Counted from the stretch's first letter, positions 43,497 through 55,080 are shown. The stretch: DNA of 64,000 bases from Eutreptiella sp. 'Long Island Sound 2002' (GCA_964036045.1 OZ038379.1:80207429-80271428); one strand, 5' to 3'. Translations and numbers: made by a program. The notes: a model not told the origin generated them from the sequence alone.

Positions 43497-43819
43497 GGTT
43501 TTAAGAGCATGGGAGGTTAATAGTGGTTGGAGCATGTAAGGAGTACTGACTTTCCAAATTTTTTATTATACTACGGTTTTCTCTGAGATCGTCGACGACA
43601 GGTCGTAGCTTAGAGGAAAAACACAACTCTAAGGTTGGTAGAGTGTGGGTTCAAACCCCATGGAGGGGGTATTTGAGGTCAAAAATTTCTTTTTTCATGT
43701 ATAATACGATTTTTGTGTATATTTTGAGGGTGCCCGTTTCAATGAAAGGTAGCAAAGGGCACCAAAAGAGCAGAAAAGAGAGAAAACAAACCGGTTTTAA
43801 GGAGTTGGCCCATATATGT
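43497..43819 (+). repeat. DIRS right inverted terminal repeat
   Basis: Runs from GGTTTTAAGAGCATGGG to GGAGTTGGCCCATATATG, inverted relative to 38,965-39,290. Confidence 0.88.
43604..43668 (+). other. tRNA-like segment in DIRS right ITR
   Basis: TAGCTTAGAGG (A-box-like), CTCTA-AGGTTGG-TAGAG (anticodon-like arm, one loop base different from the left ITR) and GTGGG-TTCAAAC-CCCAT (T arm, B box) lie in a tRNA-sized span. No acceptor stem. It may be an internal pol III-type promoter or a relic of a tRNA. Confidence 0.5.
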
Positions 43820-43882
43820 GTCTTGTGTAGTGCTATTGCTTCGCCATCTCTTCGTTCCTCCTCACCTATTCGGGTAAATCCG

Positions 43883-44058
43883 ATAAAAAAAACAAAAGAC
43901 TGATGCAGGACTGAGCACCAGGTACTTCAGTGTTTCCAGCTTTGGCTTAGCTGTACTCCTCTGTTCCCTGCTGTTGCAGTATTCCACCCTGACAGTCTTT
44001 TAGTCCTGAAGTACTGTGTATGCATCTGTGCGAAATGTGTCCCATAGTTGTTTTTCAA
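43883..44058. other. Short flank after DIRS element
   Basis: No feature recognised; AAAACAAAAGACTG follows directly after the DIRS right end. Confidence 0.4.
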
Positions 44059-46500
44059 TCAATTCGTGGTATATAGCTTGCATTTTTGGGAAACTATCGA
44101 TTGCCCGGATCTTGATACACATCTCCACAGTGGTGTGCGTACCCTGCTGCTTTGGAGGTATTTGATCAGGCTTGGGGTTTTTGAGGAGGGGTCAAAGAGG
44201 ATATGAAACAGCGAATCGCTGGTGAGGTCTTTTCCTCGGGGAAACCCTGGCAGTTCCTCGTATAACCGGTAGAGACCTTGGATGGCAGACAGATCATGCA
44301 CTGTGCAGAGCATTGCAAGAATGGCATAAATGTTTTTCTGATCAGTTCCCAAGTCTTCCGGGTTGCAGGCATATTGGAAGGTCGGGAGTGAACTGGTAGC
44401 CAAGTCTGGTAAGTTGAAGGATTCCAAAGAATCGGACCTGTTGACCTGATGTGATCTATCAGAGTCGGTGGAGCTGGACTGGAGGTCCGGCATTTCGATG
44501 TCTGAGTCTGAGTCAGCAGGTACAAATGGAAACAGACTGGCTTGACGTGCATTTATGTGCCACGTCTCAGTGGTACCGAACTGTGTGTGTGGAAAACGGG
44601 GGATAAATATTCAGAGGAAGAATGGTGAAATGCTGGTTCATTTGGGCATAGGAGTGACTCCTGCTCGGCAGGTGTATCATATACCAAAGAGCTGTCATTC
44701 GAGTAATTTACTGGCTCCAGCTTAGTGGGAGCAGCATAAGTGTCAGAATCTTCAGTGTCATCCCAGAAGCGTCCTCGCGGGGGGCTCGGTGTTTGGAAAA
44801 TCAGCGGACTCTGTGGCGGAGTTTCAGCGGAGCGGCGTTCTTGCCTCTCTGCGCTTATTTTCGATCTCTGTTCGCTACTGAATGGCACTTGGTGTATATG
44901 GAGTGGTTGTGGCGTCTTCGGTTTGTGATGTGGGGTTCGGCTTTTGCGTCGGTCTTGGCATGCTTGGTATCTCCTGGGGATAGGCCATCCTTTGTTTTTG
45001 AACCACTGCTGTGTGCTCTCCTGAAGTGTCCACCTTCGGCAGCACTCCAAGCAGCAGTGAGTCGATGCAGTGGATCTCGGATTTCGATTTTCTGGTTTTC
45101 TCAACGTCTTTGTGACAGTATACCAGTCGTTGTCATCGTCTTCGCATGATTGAAAATTTCCTTCATCCTTCAGCGAATCCCAGACAGTGGGGGATTTAAA
45201 TCTGGAGGTTTCCGACGCGACGGGCTGGGACTGCGGGTTGAGATTGGGAGCCAGTGAGATCCCTGGAAGCGTGTTGGTTTCAAAATCCTGTTGTGTCCGG
45301 TAGGGTGCTTCAACATACAGTTGGCTGGTTTGGAAAGATTGTAGCTTTAGTTCTTTGTTGGGTCGCGCCGCTCAGAGATGCCTCCTGAACTTCTGGTTTG
45401 AGGTAGTGCGTTGACGGCAAATTGGGCGATGTGTAGGTTCTGGAAGTCCAAGCTACTTGACTGTCAAACAAGATTGCGCGGCTGGAGAACTGTGCTGGCA
45501 AATTACAATCTTTTGGCTTACGGTAGGTCTCAATGGAGTGATGGAAGGTGTGATACGCGTAGGCACGGCTTCGGAAAGGCTTTTCAGGGGTAGAAGTGTG
45601 AACAGGGGCACAGTTTGCGGTTTCCGGCTCTTCTGTGGTTCGTTGCAGGTGGTGATAGTAGCATCTTCCTCCGTATCGGCAGATTCCAAGCCTGTGATAA
45701 TGGCAAACTGGTCTTCGGTGGGCTGGAGTCAGCAGGACTGAGATGAGATTCAGGTGTTGAAAGAGCTGGCGGTTGTCAGGCTCATCTGATTGTCGATGAT
45801 ATCTTCTAGACGGCTGATCCTTTGGAACAGCTGGCGGACAAGCAGAAGGTGTCGGTGGCGTCGTCTGGCCTGTATTTTGCGGTGCTGGGATTTTGGCATG
45901 AAGGGAGTCATGTCTGTGCGAAATGGATGATAGCAGGGACCTCAGCAGAGTGATATGCTGCTATTCCGGAAGGTCGGTAATTTGCGGAAGTTCGATTTGG
46001 TGTGGTGCTGGCATCATTTGAGAATGCGTAATGCGCTTTCGCGGGTCGCCAGAAATCTTTAACAGGAGATTTTGAACATGTCCTAATTGGGGTAGATGTA
46101 CACGGAGGCCAGGACTGGGTACCTTTGCAGCAGGGGCTGCCGAGGCGCTCGACGTGTCAGGGAACGGGCGACGCTTTTTTTTTTTCGGCTGTTGTCTCAG
46201 GATTCTGTCTGGGTCATCGTGGCGCGGCGCCGGCTGTTGAGGTAGGTCGCTGTACTCCGTGTTTTGGGTGCTGTATTCTGTTCGGTTCGGGCTTGGCCTC
46301 TGTCTACTTGGCTTGTTGCTGGTGCTGTAGTCGGAGGCGGGCCACTGTAGTCCGTGTGTTGGGAAGGCGTCTGGGTTGGTTTCGGTTCCCCTGGCTGTTG
46401 CTGTCTTGTTGTTGCCCCTGCCGCTGTCCCAGGGAGGCACCAATCGACGTCGCGGGACGGCAGCAGACAGAAATAAAAGAAACCAAGAAAAACACGTACA
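44059..46500 (-). pseudogene. Long Ser/Thr/Pro-rich ORF, decayed, unknown product
   Basis: Consecutive minus-strand frames look coding but are separated by single lesions. One is 46,500-45,961 with QQPKKKKRRPFPD (possible nuclear signal) and a TAG after ITDLPE. It continues QHITLLRSLLSSISHRHDS in the same frame. Others are 45,689-45,453, 45,149-44,553 (CEDDDNDWYTVTKTL, THCCLECCRRW, FWDDTEDSDTY) and 44,493-44,059 (NIYAILAMLCTVHDLSAIQG, LYRLYEELPGFPRG, TPSLIKYLQSSRV). The last piece looks like a folded helical domain; the rest is low complexity. No family is recognised. It is on the same strand as, and downstream of, the Penelope-like element, so it could be an accessory ORF of that element or an unrelated retroelement gene. 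Confidence 0.45.
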
Positions 46501-46747
46501 GCCAGAAAATTTGAATGGAAAATAGTTCTTTCCGGACTCAGTAACCCCCAAAAAAGTTTTATGCCTCTGTTTGGCCAGGTCGCAAAATCTAGGACACTCA
46601 CAGAAAACCAAGAACAAAAGAAGCCACAACTCCACGAAGTTGAGCGTTGCTTGCCCCAAAACACCTAGCAAAGTGTGTGTCCTAGGCATTAGGGACTTGT
46701 GTACGCCCCAACCACAAGGGAGTAAAAATGAAAGTAAAACACACAGA

Positions 46748-47500
46748 AAACACCGGCCGCCGAGACACATCCACAAGTATGTTACATGTCGCGCTACGGT
46801 ACGCTACGCCGCCAAGAAAAGCGCAACGAACGATAACTGCGCCGACAAGGATAACCAAGAGGTGTAACTGAGAGAGCATGCCAGGCCCCGTACGCCGCAC
46901 ACATAGGGAGCAAAAGATATGCCCCTACATACACGTTGTCGCAAGCAAAACAAGGCCACCAACGCCGCGGAAAAGCAAAATGGCATGAAGGGACTAGAAG
47001 AGTGAATGGACAGTACGAAAAACGCACGTACACAAAAGCATGGAGGGAACCACACGGAACCAAAGTAAAGTATAACACACACGCAAACAAAAAACACAAA
47101 CCAAACATACACAAACAACAACATCAACACCGGCCACTGAGACACAAGTACAAGTATGTTACATGCCGCGCTACGCTACGCTACGCAAACGAGAAAAGCA
47201 CAACGATAACCATGCGAACGAAGGTAACAAAGAGGTGTAGCCGAAACAGCATGCCCACCCCCGCACGCCGCATACATAGGGAGCGAAATGTATGCCCCTA
47301 CTCGCACATACATGCCGCCGCAAACAAAGCAAGGGATGTAACACAACCGATGAAATACACGCAACAAGAGACGCCGCTGAAAAGCAACATGGAATGAAGG
47401 GATACTAAGGGAGAATGAATGGTGTGAAGAACGCACCTATACAAGAGCAGAGAGGGAGCCACACACAGCCACCGCACAACGCACAAACACCAAGCCCATA
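46748..47500. repeat. Two tandem units of ~383 bp
   Basis: AACACCGGCC...GAGACACA.. starts at about 46,750 and again at about 47,131. Both units contain AAGTATGTTACATG, CGCTACGGTACGCTACG-type alternation, ACATAGGGAGC and GCCCCTACT. They are diverged by indels. No gene is seen. Confidence 0.65.
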
Positions 47501-48327
47501 GTCGCGCAAGGGCACCACCGACCGCACGCACACAAACACATAGGTACCACCCACGCATCCCCCACGCTGCCTCCTCCCTACAGGACACACCGTCAGAGGA
47601 AGAGGAAATAGAGGCGGAGGAGGCAAAGTCCACAACAAATCACACAGGGTATGCCGACACACACGCACAGGAAGAGAGGAAGTATGTACCGTGCACCGTC
47701 CCGATGAAACCAAAAAACAGGCACGCCAATACCGCAACGCAGAAAGCCGCACACGAGGTGAAGCAACTGCATCACCGTACCATTGAATGCAACGAATGTG
47801 AACAAGCCGACCCAGTCACCCAGTCCACACCCACGCTCTCAGAGATCGCCAACGCCGTACACGTGGTATGGAGAAAGACCCCGGCACCACCACAGACACA
47901 CAAACCACACTGGGTCGGCCAGGGAGATATCGCCGCAGCCGCAACGTAGACACCACCGCCAACAATGCGTAGTTACCTATGTCGTTGTCACAACCGCCAC
48001 CCCCCCAACAGCCCACACCCCCGTCCATCTTTTGTCTCACAGGACCAAGAAGGAGAGAAGCTCATACACGACAGAGAGCACCAAGAGAACAAAGAACTAG
48101 GCAAAGGAAAAGCCACAAACAAGGACACAAGAGAGGCAGTGAAAAACGCACGCCAGGGAGGAGGGCGGACCAGCACCTTTGAAAAATAAATGCATTTGGC
48201 TGAAATACCCTCTTTGGTTCAGGAAGATGCCTCAAGACCTCAATTCACACCCACAGGTAGCAATACAAGCCCACAAGAAGCAATGCAATGCGATCACAGT
48301 AAAAATTTGGATAAGCGGCGTCCCCAA
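47501..48327. other. Gene-free stretch before the Penelope-like element
   Basis: Only short, compositionally driven open frames occur. The region reads as C/A-rich on the plus strand and has no repeat partner in the window; it may include the distal 3' end of the Penelope-like element. Confidence 0.35.
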
Positions 48328-48366
48328 CAGTACGCGTTTCGGCTTAAATTAAGCCCTCATCAGCTG
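48328..48366 (-). ncRNA. Candidate hammerhead ribozyme core
   Basis: The minus strand reads CAG-CTGATGA, a helix II (GGCTT...AAGCC), GAAA, then CGCGTA and CTG. CUGAUGA and GAAA are the invariant hammerhead core. The ACGCGU segment gives a two-pair helix III like the very short helix III of ribozymes known in Penelope-like elements, GUA would be the cleavage triplet and CAG/CUG closes helix I. One extra G beside helix II and the short helix I lower confidence. Confidence 0.6.
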
Positions 48367-48601
48367 AAAACAAACAAAAATCAATCCGGCAGGTCCAAAA
48401 AATAGACAAATCAACAAATAGCGCCAATACATATAGCCACAGGAGAAGGCACGCGCGTCATGACCCAATGGGCTGCTGGAGCGCGCGCAAGGCCCAGCGC
48501 CTGAACAAGCGCTTAATGTTAGGCAGAGGGCGAAGAATAGCAAAGAGCTTGGGGCCGGGAATGAAGGGTAGTTTGGATTTCAAACCATGCGCCACGCTGG
48601 A

Positions 48602-50570
48602 TCAACGAAGGGGTAGCGCTGAGTGGTGTACCACCGTTAGGACATGCACAATGGGGCATATAGTGGAGTGTGTATTTTGCTCGGCTTGGCTCAAAGAGAC
48701 AATGTGTGAATCTACTGCATCCCTCCCACCACCACTAGCAGCAGAGTCACGGCGGAGTGTAGTGTATTTATGCCTATCATCCCAATCAAAAGCTTGTGCC
48801 TGGATAACGTGTTTGGGGTAATTGAGAAACAACAAGGCTCGGATAAGTCGTTGGCAACACAATCTGTAAAAAGAGCAAGAAGAGCAAATTCTAATATAGC
48901 GAATGAACTCCCCCCTCACCCACGCTGTTCTAATGTGCCCAGGCACATTCGCATCCCACCGGATGTAGGAGCACGTCTGTGTGGGCTTCCAATACACGGA
49001 GGTTTCGAGGGGGCAAAGCGCCACGATGTGCACATCCAAAAAATGAATATCCGACACCCTATCCGTCACCCCGAAAGACCATGGGACATTCTGGGGATTG
49101 ATCACATCCAGGTGTTGTTTCACCACCGTGTGGGAAGAGCAGTGCACAATAAGTCCATCGTCCAAGAAACGGAAGAGCAAACAATCACTCGGTAGGCGAC
49201 CCGCATGTTCGTAACTTCTTAAAGTCAGCTGCGCCCATGGAGGCGGTGCGTTCGTGCCCATTGGCCACCCTTGGGCCTGGTGATAGACAACCAGACCCGG
49301 ACTCAGGAATACGGTGTGCATATATACAAAATGCAGTAAAGCGAGACCAATGGTGGGGGCAGGGCACTGTAACTCGAAGTAAGGGAGGTCACAACCCAAT
49401 TCATGCATGGTGAACTGATTAATGGGGGTGAAAACAAAATCCAAGAAAGCTAACTCGACCTTAGAGATGTGAAGGGTGGAGCGATCACAATTGTAGAAGA
49501 CATTCTTCCAATAATTGTAGGTGTGTAAGGTGTGTTCCCACGTGACTCTAGTATACATGGCAGAGAAATCAATCGTAGAGCACTTCCAATCATCATGTGT
49601 GTTGGTAGAGAAGTGCTTACGTAATCTAGACAGCAGGTCATACGAGTCGATGATTGGCGACGCCATGGGGTGGATTTGGCGGTCTATTTTCAAAAGAATT
49701 AGACCAGCAACACCAAGGAGGATGGAGCTCGGGGTAGTCGCCCAACGGAAGAGGCCAACGAGTGGTCTAGAGGAGAAACCACCCTTTGCATCAACGGAGG
49801 CACTCTTGTGTGTTTTCACAAGAAGACTGAACTTAGGCATTACCGGTTTGGAATATGATTCCATGAACGTGCATACGAACTCTCTCAGATGATCGGGATA
49901 AAAGTGTAGGAGCCAAGACGGCCCAATCGGTCAAAGAAGAAGGAGGACCAAGGAATTGGTAAACAGGCGCATTGTTAAACACCGAATCCATGTTCAATTG
50001 CGCTTCGCGCAAATACAACGCTCGGGACATCAAAACAAGTGAGCTATCCTTATCCGCTTCCACAACAAGGTTGTGCTCTAAGTAATTCTCTAAACAGGAG
50101 TAGGGAACATGGAAGCCACGATAAATGGGATCACATTGGAGGCAATGGGACATGGCGATGCGCATCTTGTCACACAATTCATTAAGGGAATTTTGAATCA
50201 CATGGAATTTGTATCCCAATGATTGTTGAATTGTGTATGAGGGGCGTGACCCAGTAGAAGCAAACAGTTTTTTGTATGGGAATTCCAAAAGGCTAGGACG
50301 CTTCGATTTGTCTTGTGTTTTCTTGGAAACAAAGTGTGTGGACCAAATTAGATCCCGTTCCAATTCATCAACTTCTTTACGTAGCATTCTGGAGCTACGT
50401 GCAACAAAAGGATCCAAAGTTGGGAAGGGGACATATTTACCACCATGTTTTAACACATCAACGAGAATGGAAGGTGGGGGCACGAGATGGACGTCTCCTT
50501 GGAGCGTAGGGATCTCAAAATCCGGCTCATGTCCACGAAGGCGTGAGGCCTTTCTAAGGCACTCATTCAA
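48602..50570 (-). pseudogene. Penelope-type reverse transcriptase
   Basis: Two frames are joined by one frameshift near 49,910. The N-terminal piece (50,570-49,833) has KHGGKYVPFPTLDPF and LVVEADKDSSLVLMSRALYL, typical of the region before the fingers. The second piece (to 48,602) has KFSLLVKTHKS, CSTIDFSAMYT (motif A), QGWPMGTNAPPPWAQL (motif B), FRFLDDGLIVH (motif C), IHFLDVHI, and IRWDANVPGHIRTAWVRGEF, which parallels the conserved segment after the thumb in this family. All catalytic Asp are intact. The frame ends at a TGA (48,602-48,604) and the same frame continues SSVAHGLKSKLPFIPG, so this stop may also be a lesion. The listed first codon is TTG; translation may depend on ORF1. Confidence 0.85.
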
Positions 50571-51582
50571 TCTTTTTGATCGCCGCCATTGGCGCTTGCG
50601 CTCCTTCCTCTTTTCCTTGACGGTCCATTCCTGCTCGATGTGCGGCGCTTGCGTTTTCCTTCGGCTTTGGCTTGGGGTGTTGTTTTTGGCAAACTTCCCG
50701 AGCGTGCACGATCGTGATTCTTGGTTCCATTGTTTGGAGTGTGAGAGCGAGGATTTTTGCGAGCAGCGCAGATAGAACGCCCTTTCCGCCGCGGTCCATT
50801 TTTTGTGGGTTTGTTCGTTGCCTTGTCCTTGGATTTCGAAGAGTCCACAATCAATTGGGAAACTGCTTTTGTGAGAAGAGAGACTTGCTCATGGACACGC
50901 AATAACTCCTCACGCTTGGTACAAGTATCGGCTTTAGAGGGCTCATAGGTCGAGTCAACAACTTTTGAAATTTGTTCTCGGAGTTGATCATTGTTCACCC
51001 GAGTGGTTTTGGCAACCTTCTTATGTTCTTGGTGAGCAATCCATTTGGAATAAGCTTCATTGCATTCAGAGAGAGTCTTGTGTTTAGCACGAGCAATGCA
51101 CAAGAGACACCGATCACGACTCGTCTCATTATCACCGGAAATGTCAATGTCATCATCGTCATCCATTGGAACATGATTGGGGTCATTCACCAACGAGTTG
51201 AGCATGGATTGAACACCATCATAATGGGAAGTAATAGCGGAGCGTAATGTAGTTAGAGATTCATCCAACTTGCTTTGAACCGAAGTGATGTCCTTGCCCA
51301 AATATTTTAATTTCTTCTCCATTTCTCGGGTGAATATCTCTTTTTGCTTATCTTCTTCGATGACGCTTTTAACAAGAGCTTTTCCATCTCTAAAATGACT
51401 GGTGCGGGGCGTAAAGTCATTGGACAATCTCCATCGTAACTTCTTCCGGGGCTCTCCTTCAATAGATGGTTGCGGTGACAAACAAGATGATCAATGATAG
51501 GTTTCTTCAACTCCTTAGGGACGCCGCTAAGGTCCCAGCGCGGACCTTGAGGTGAACTCTTTGCCACGGAGTCACGGCCCAT
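50567..51582 (-). CDS. Penelope-like element ORF1, coiled-coil basic protein
   Basis: The 304-codon frame ends GGDQKD at 50,567, overlapping the RT frame by a few nt in the -1 frame. It contains charged heptad-like helices (EEDKQKEIFTREMEKKLKYL, VHEQVSLLTKAVSQLI), an acidic PMDDDDDIDI patch, CLLCIARAKHK, and a Lys/Arg/Ser-rich tail (KRKRRTSSRN, SRKRGRSASA) with nuclear-signal character. Its first codon is a TTG; an upstream ATG at 51,582 opens an overlapping frame (MGRDSVAKSSPQGPRW) that would need a frameshift near 51,440-51,480 to join it. Coiled-coil ORF1 proteins upstream of RT are known in some Penelope-like elements. Confidence 0.65.
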
Positions 51583-51639
51583 AATTCGGTGATAGGTAGA
51601 GATATGTGGCGGTAGAGGAAAGGGTAAAGAACGCGCCAG

Positions 51640-54310
51640 CACATCAAGACACGCACCCGAGCAAGGAGCGCAGCGGGGAAGGGGCACAGCCCCAAGCCAT
51701 GGCACGCACCACACCACGCGACAGAGAGAGACTGGAGGGTACCAGGGCCCTGGACAAAGGGAGACAGGGCCACACACCACGGAACCACGGCGCGCACCGC
51801 ACCACCACGCACCCACCAGCACACAAAAGCCGCACAGACACCACACACACCACACACACACACGCCCGGCCGCCCGCCCCAGGGACGGGCTGTACACCCA
51901 CGCCAACACACCCGCCCCCCAGGGCAAGTGAGCGACGGGCCCTAGCTGCCCGACCCACAGACAGGCAGCCAGGGGAGGGCGAGCGCCTAATCCCAGGCGC
52001 CCCCTCACAACGGCGCGGGACACCCCCCCCCGGGGACGCCCTGCAACGACCCCCACAGCGCGCAACGCTGGCTTGCAAGAGGGCACGCTGTGGGGCCAGC
52101 ACTGGGTCCCCACGCCGGCACCAGCCGCTCGCAGGAAACACGGGTAACAGGACCCTGGCTGCCCGCCCCCAGGGACGGGCCACCGGAGGAGGGACAACAC
52201 CTGACACCAGATGCCCCTCAGAAGGGTGCGAGGCCAGCCCCCCGGGACGGCCTCCCACCACCCCCGTGGCACGCAGCCCCCCGCAGGGCATGCAAGCCAG
52301 AGGGACAGTGCCGGGCTTCAACGCCCCGACACCCGCGCTCACAGCACGTGGGCAGCAGACCCCAATAGCCCGCCCCGAGGGTGGACAGCCGGGGGAGGAC
52401 GAGTGCCTGACCTCAGACGCCCCTCACATCGGCGCAAGGCTCGCCCCCCAGGGACGCCCTCCCGCCACCCCCGAAAGCCCGCAAAGCCGGCTCGCAGGAG
52501 CGCACGCTGCGGGGTCGGTGCTGGGTCCCCCATGCCCACACCACCCGTGACCGGGACACACGGGCAACGGGTCCTGGCTACCCACCCCCAGGAACGGGCG
52601 GCCGGCAGAGGGAAAGCGCCTGACACCAGAGGCTCCTCACAACAGTTGGAGGCCACTTCCCCGGGACGGCCTCCAACCGACTTCGCGGCGTGTAGGTGCT
52701 CGCGGGGCATGCAAGCCACAGGGACAGTGCCGGGCCCCCACGCCCGAACATCCGCGCTGACAGCATGTGGGCAGTGTACCCCGACAGCCCGCCGCGAGGG
52801 CGGGCAGCCGGGGGAGGACAAGCCCCTGACCTCAGACGCCCCTCCCAACTGCGCAAGGCACCCCCTTCCTGGGGACGCCTTCCCGCCACCCCTACAGCAC
52901 GCAACGCCGGCTCGCAAGAGCGCAGGCTGCTGGGCGCATGCTGGGCCCCCCACGCCACACAAGCTGCGCCCGGGAAACACGGACCACGGGTCCTGGCTGC
53001 CCGGCCCCAAAGACGGACGGCCAGGAGAGGGACAGCGCCTGACATAAGACGCCCTCCACAAAAGTGCGCGGTCACCCCCCCCAGGACGGCCTCCAACCAC
53101 CCCCACGGCGCGCAACCTGGCGCAGGGCACGCACGCCAAAGGGACGGTGCCGGGCCCCCACGCCCGCACACCCATGCCCGCAGGGCGTTGGCCTCGGACA
53201 CCGACTGCCCACCCCGAGGGCGGGCTGCCTGAGGAGGACAAGGGCCTGGCCTCAGACAACGCTCACATTGGGGCCGAGCACTTCCCCCGGGAACACCCTG
53301 TCGCAAACCCCCACAGCACGCAACACCGCCTCGCAAAAGCGCACGCTGATGGGCCTGTGCTGGGCCCCCCATGCCCACACCACCCGCGCCCAGGAAACAT
53401 GGGCAACGGGGCCCGGCTACCCGCCCCAAGGGATGGGCCGCCGGGGGAGGGACGGCGCCTGACACCAGACGCCCGCCCCTCAAAACGGTGAGAGGTCACC
53501 CCCCCCGGGACAGCCTCCCACCACCCCCACGGCACACAGCCCCTCGCAAAGCAACCACGCCAAAGGGACAATGCCGGGCCCCCACGCCCGCACGCCCGCG
53601 CTCAGGGCACATTGGCAGCAGAACCCGACTGCCCGCCCTGGCAGCGGGTAGCGCAGCCAGGGGAGGACAAGCGCTCCTCGCCACAGCGCGGGATGCCCCC
53701 CCCCCGGAGGACGCCCGGGCTACGCCCTCCCGCCAACCCCACAGCACGCAAAGCCGGCCTGCAGGAGTGCACGCTGTGGGGCCGGTGCTGGGTACCCACA
53801 CCCACACCAATCACGCTGAGGACACACGGGCAACGGCGCCTGGCCGCCCCCAGGGACAGGAAGGGCGCCTGGCACCAGATGCTGGAACGGGCGCCTGACA
53901 CCAGACACCCCTCCCAACGATGAGAGATCTCACTGGAGACACCCTCCTCCACTGCCAGCCCCGCGGCGCACGGCCCCCCACAGGGCACGCACGCCAAAAC
54001 GAACAGCACCAGGCCCCCACGCCCGCACATCCGCGCCCGACACACATGGGCAGCGGGCCCCGGCGGGCATTCGGGGGGGGGGGGTGAGCACCTAACGCCA
54101 GGCGCCAGCCACAACGGCTGAGACCCCACAACCCATGAGGCACGGGCGCTGGCTGCCCACCCCAGGGACAGACGGCTGGGGAGGGGGAGCGCCCAACACC
54201 GGACGGCCTCGCACCAGTGAGAGGCCTGGCTGCCCGCCCAAAAGCGGGCAGCCGGGGGAGGGAGAGCGCCTGAGGCCAGACGCCCCCCGCAGTCAGGGGG
54301 GCACCAGGCC
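51640..54310. repeat. GC-rich satellite, 420-bp higher-order repeat of ~210-bp half units
   Basis: The motif AAACACGGG/ACACACGGG recurs at 52,136, 52,556, 52,975, 53,395 and 53,822, a spacing of 419-427 bp. Each 420-bp unit contains two related halves: A type (GGGGGAGGAC..., CTGACCTCAGACGCCCC) and B type (GGAGGGACAGCGCCTGACAC), alternating A-B. Apparent long ORFs on both strands here are by-products of the repeat. The array is more diverged at both ends. Confidence 0.85.
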
Positions 54311-55080
54311 CCTATGGGCGCATGTGCGAGTCACCCAGCGGAGCCCGGGGAGCAACGCCCGGCACCAGCCCGCGGAGGAGTACGGTGCGGAGCCAACGTC
54401 AGGCTCTCCCAACCGCACCGGACCGCACCCACAGGACATGCAGCAGAACAGGCCGCGACAGGCACAGGAAAGCCACAGAAGGTCCGCATCCCATCCCCTC
54501 CCCTGCTTTCAAGCACAGCAACACAGCAATAACGGAGCCAACGGCCGCACGCAAAACGCGCCCACGATCTCCAACGCTGGACGCGGCACATGACGTCATC
54601 AGGGAGCTGGGACTGCGAGGCAGCGGCGGGGACCTCCTCCCAGAGAACACGGACACGGACTCGGACCTGGAGATGGTTCAAGAGGCCCCTGCGGGCAGCG
54701 TGCCCGCGGGGCCCGCACCGCCGGCAGGCAGCGTGCGAGCCCTCTGCCCCGCCTCGAAGCAGGGCCACTGCACTGGGAAAGGCTGATGCCCCAGGCAACA
54801 CCCTCGTTCTGCCGCCGACGACGGGGCACTGCCCGCAGTGGGGCACGCGGCCGCACGCGCCGCCCTGCACAACGGTGTAGCGTAGGACTGGATGCAGGTT
54901 GAGACCACTGAAGCCGGTTCGGACCCCCGTGGCCATCTTTGGGTCACTTCGGGTGTGTATCTATGTGCCGGCAAGCCGCCATTGGCTGATATCATACTCT
55001 CTGATCCACCTGTCCTAACCTGATGTGATAGTGTGATAGGCTTGGCATTCCAGCTATGAGCGGCCAAATTCACAACCGAG
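54311..55080. other. GC-rich transition, no convincing gene
   Basis: The satellite fades out into sequence with short mutually overlapping ORFs (54,322-54,786 plus; 54,331-54,936 minus). None shows a recognisable domain or repeat partner. Confidence 0.35.

Larger units (their letters stand above)
38938..43882 (+). mobile_element. DIRS-type retroelement, structurally complete
   Basis: It has inverted terminal repeats (about 38,965-39,290 and 43,497-43,819), Gag, RT/RNase H and tyrosine recombinase ORFs, and an internal complementary region (43,313-43,424) made of the reverse complement of both outer ends joined together. This combination defines DIRS elements, which replicate through a circular intermediate and integrate by recombinase without target duplication. 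GC content is much lower than in the LINEs. Coding lesions (see the RT entry) make it inactive. Confidence 0.92.
48328..51582 (-). mobile_element. Penelope-like element
   Basis: On the minus strand: an upstream coiled-coil, Lys/Arg-rich ORF1, a Penelope-type RT with RFLDDG, and a hammerhead-like core about 240 nt after the RT frame's TGA. I see no GIY-YIG endonuclease after the RT, which would place it with endonuclease-lacking lineages such as Athena or Coprina if confirmed. Flanks are not resolved; on the right the satellite array starts close to the 5' side of ORF1. Confidence 0.8.

Noticed and set aside
51606-53898. ORFs of 300+ codons on both strands in 51.6-53.9 kb
   Set aside because: They are products of the 420-bp satellite, whose period is a multiple of three; translations just repeat the unit.
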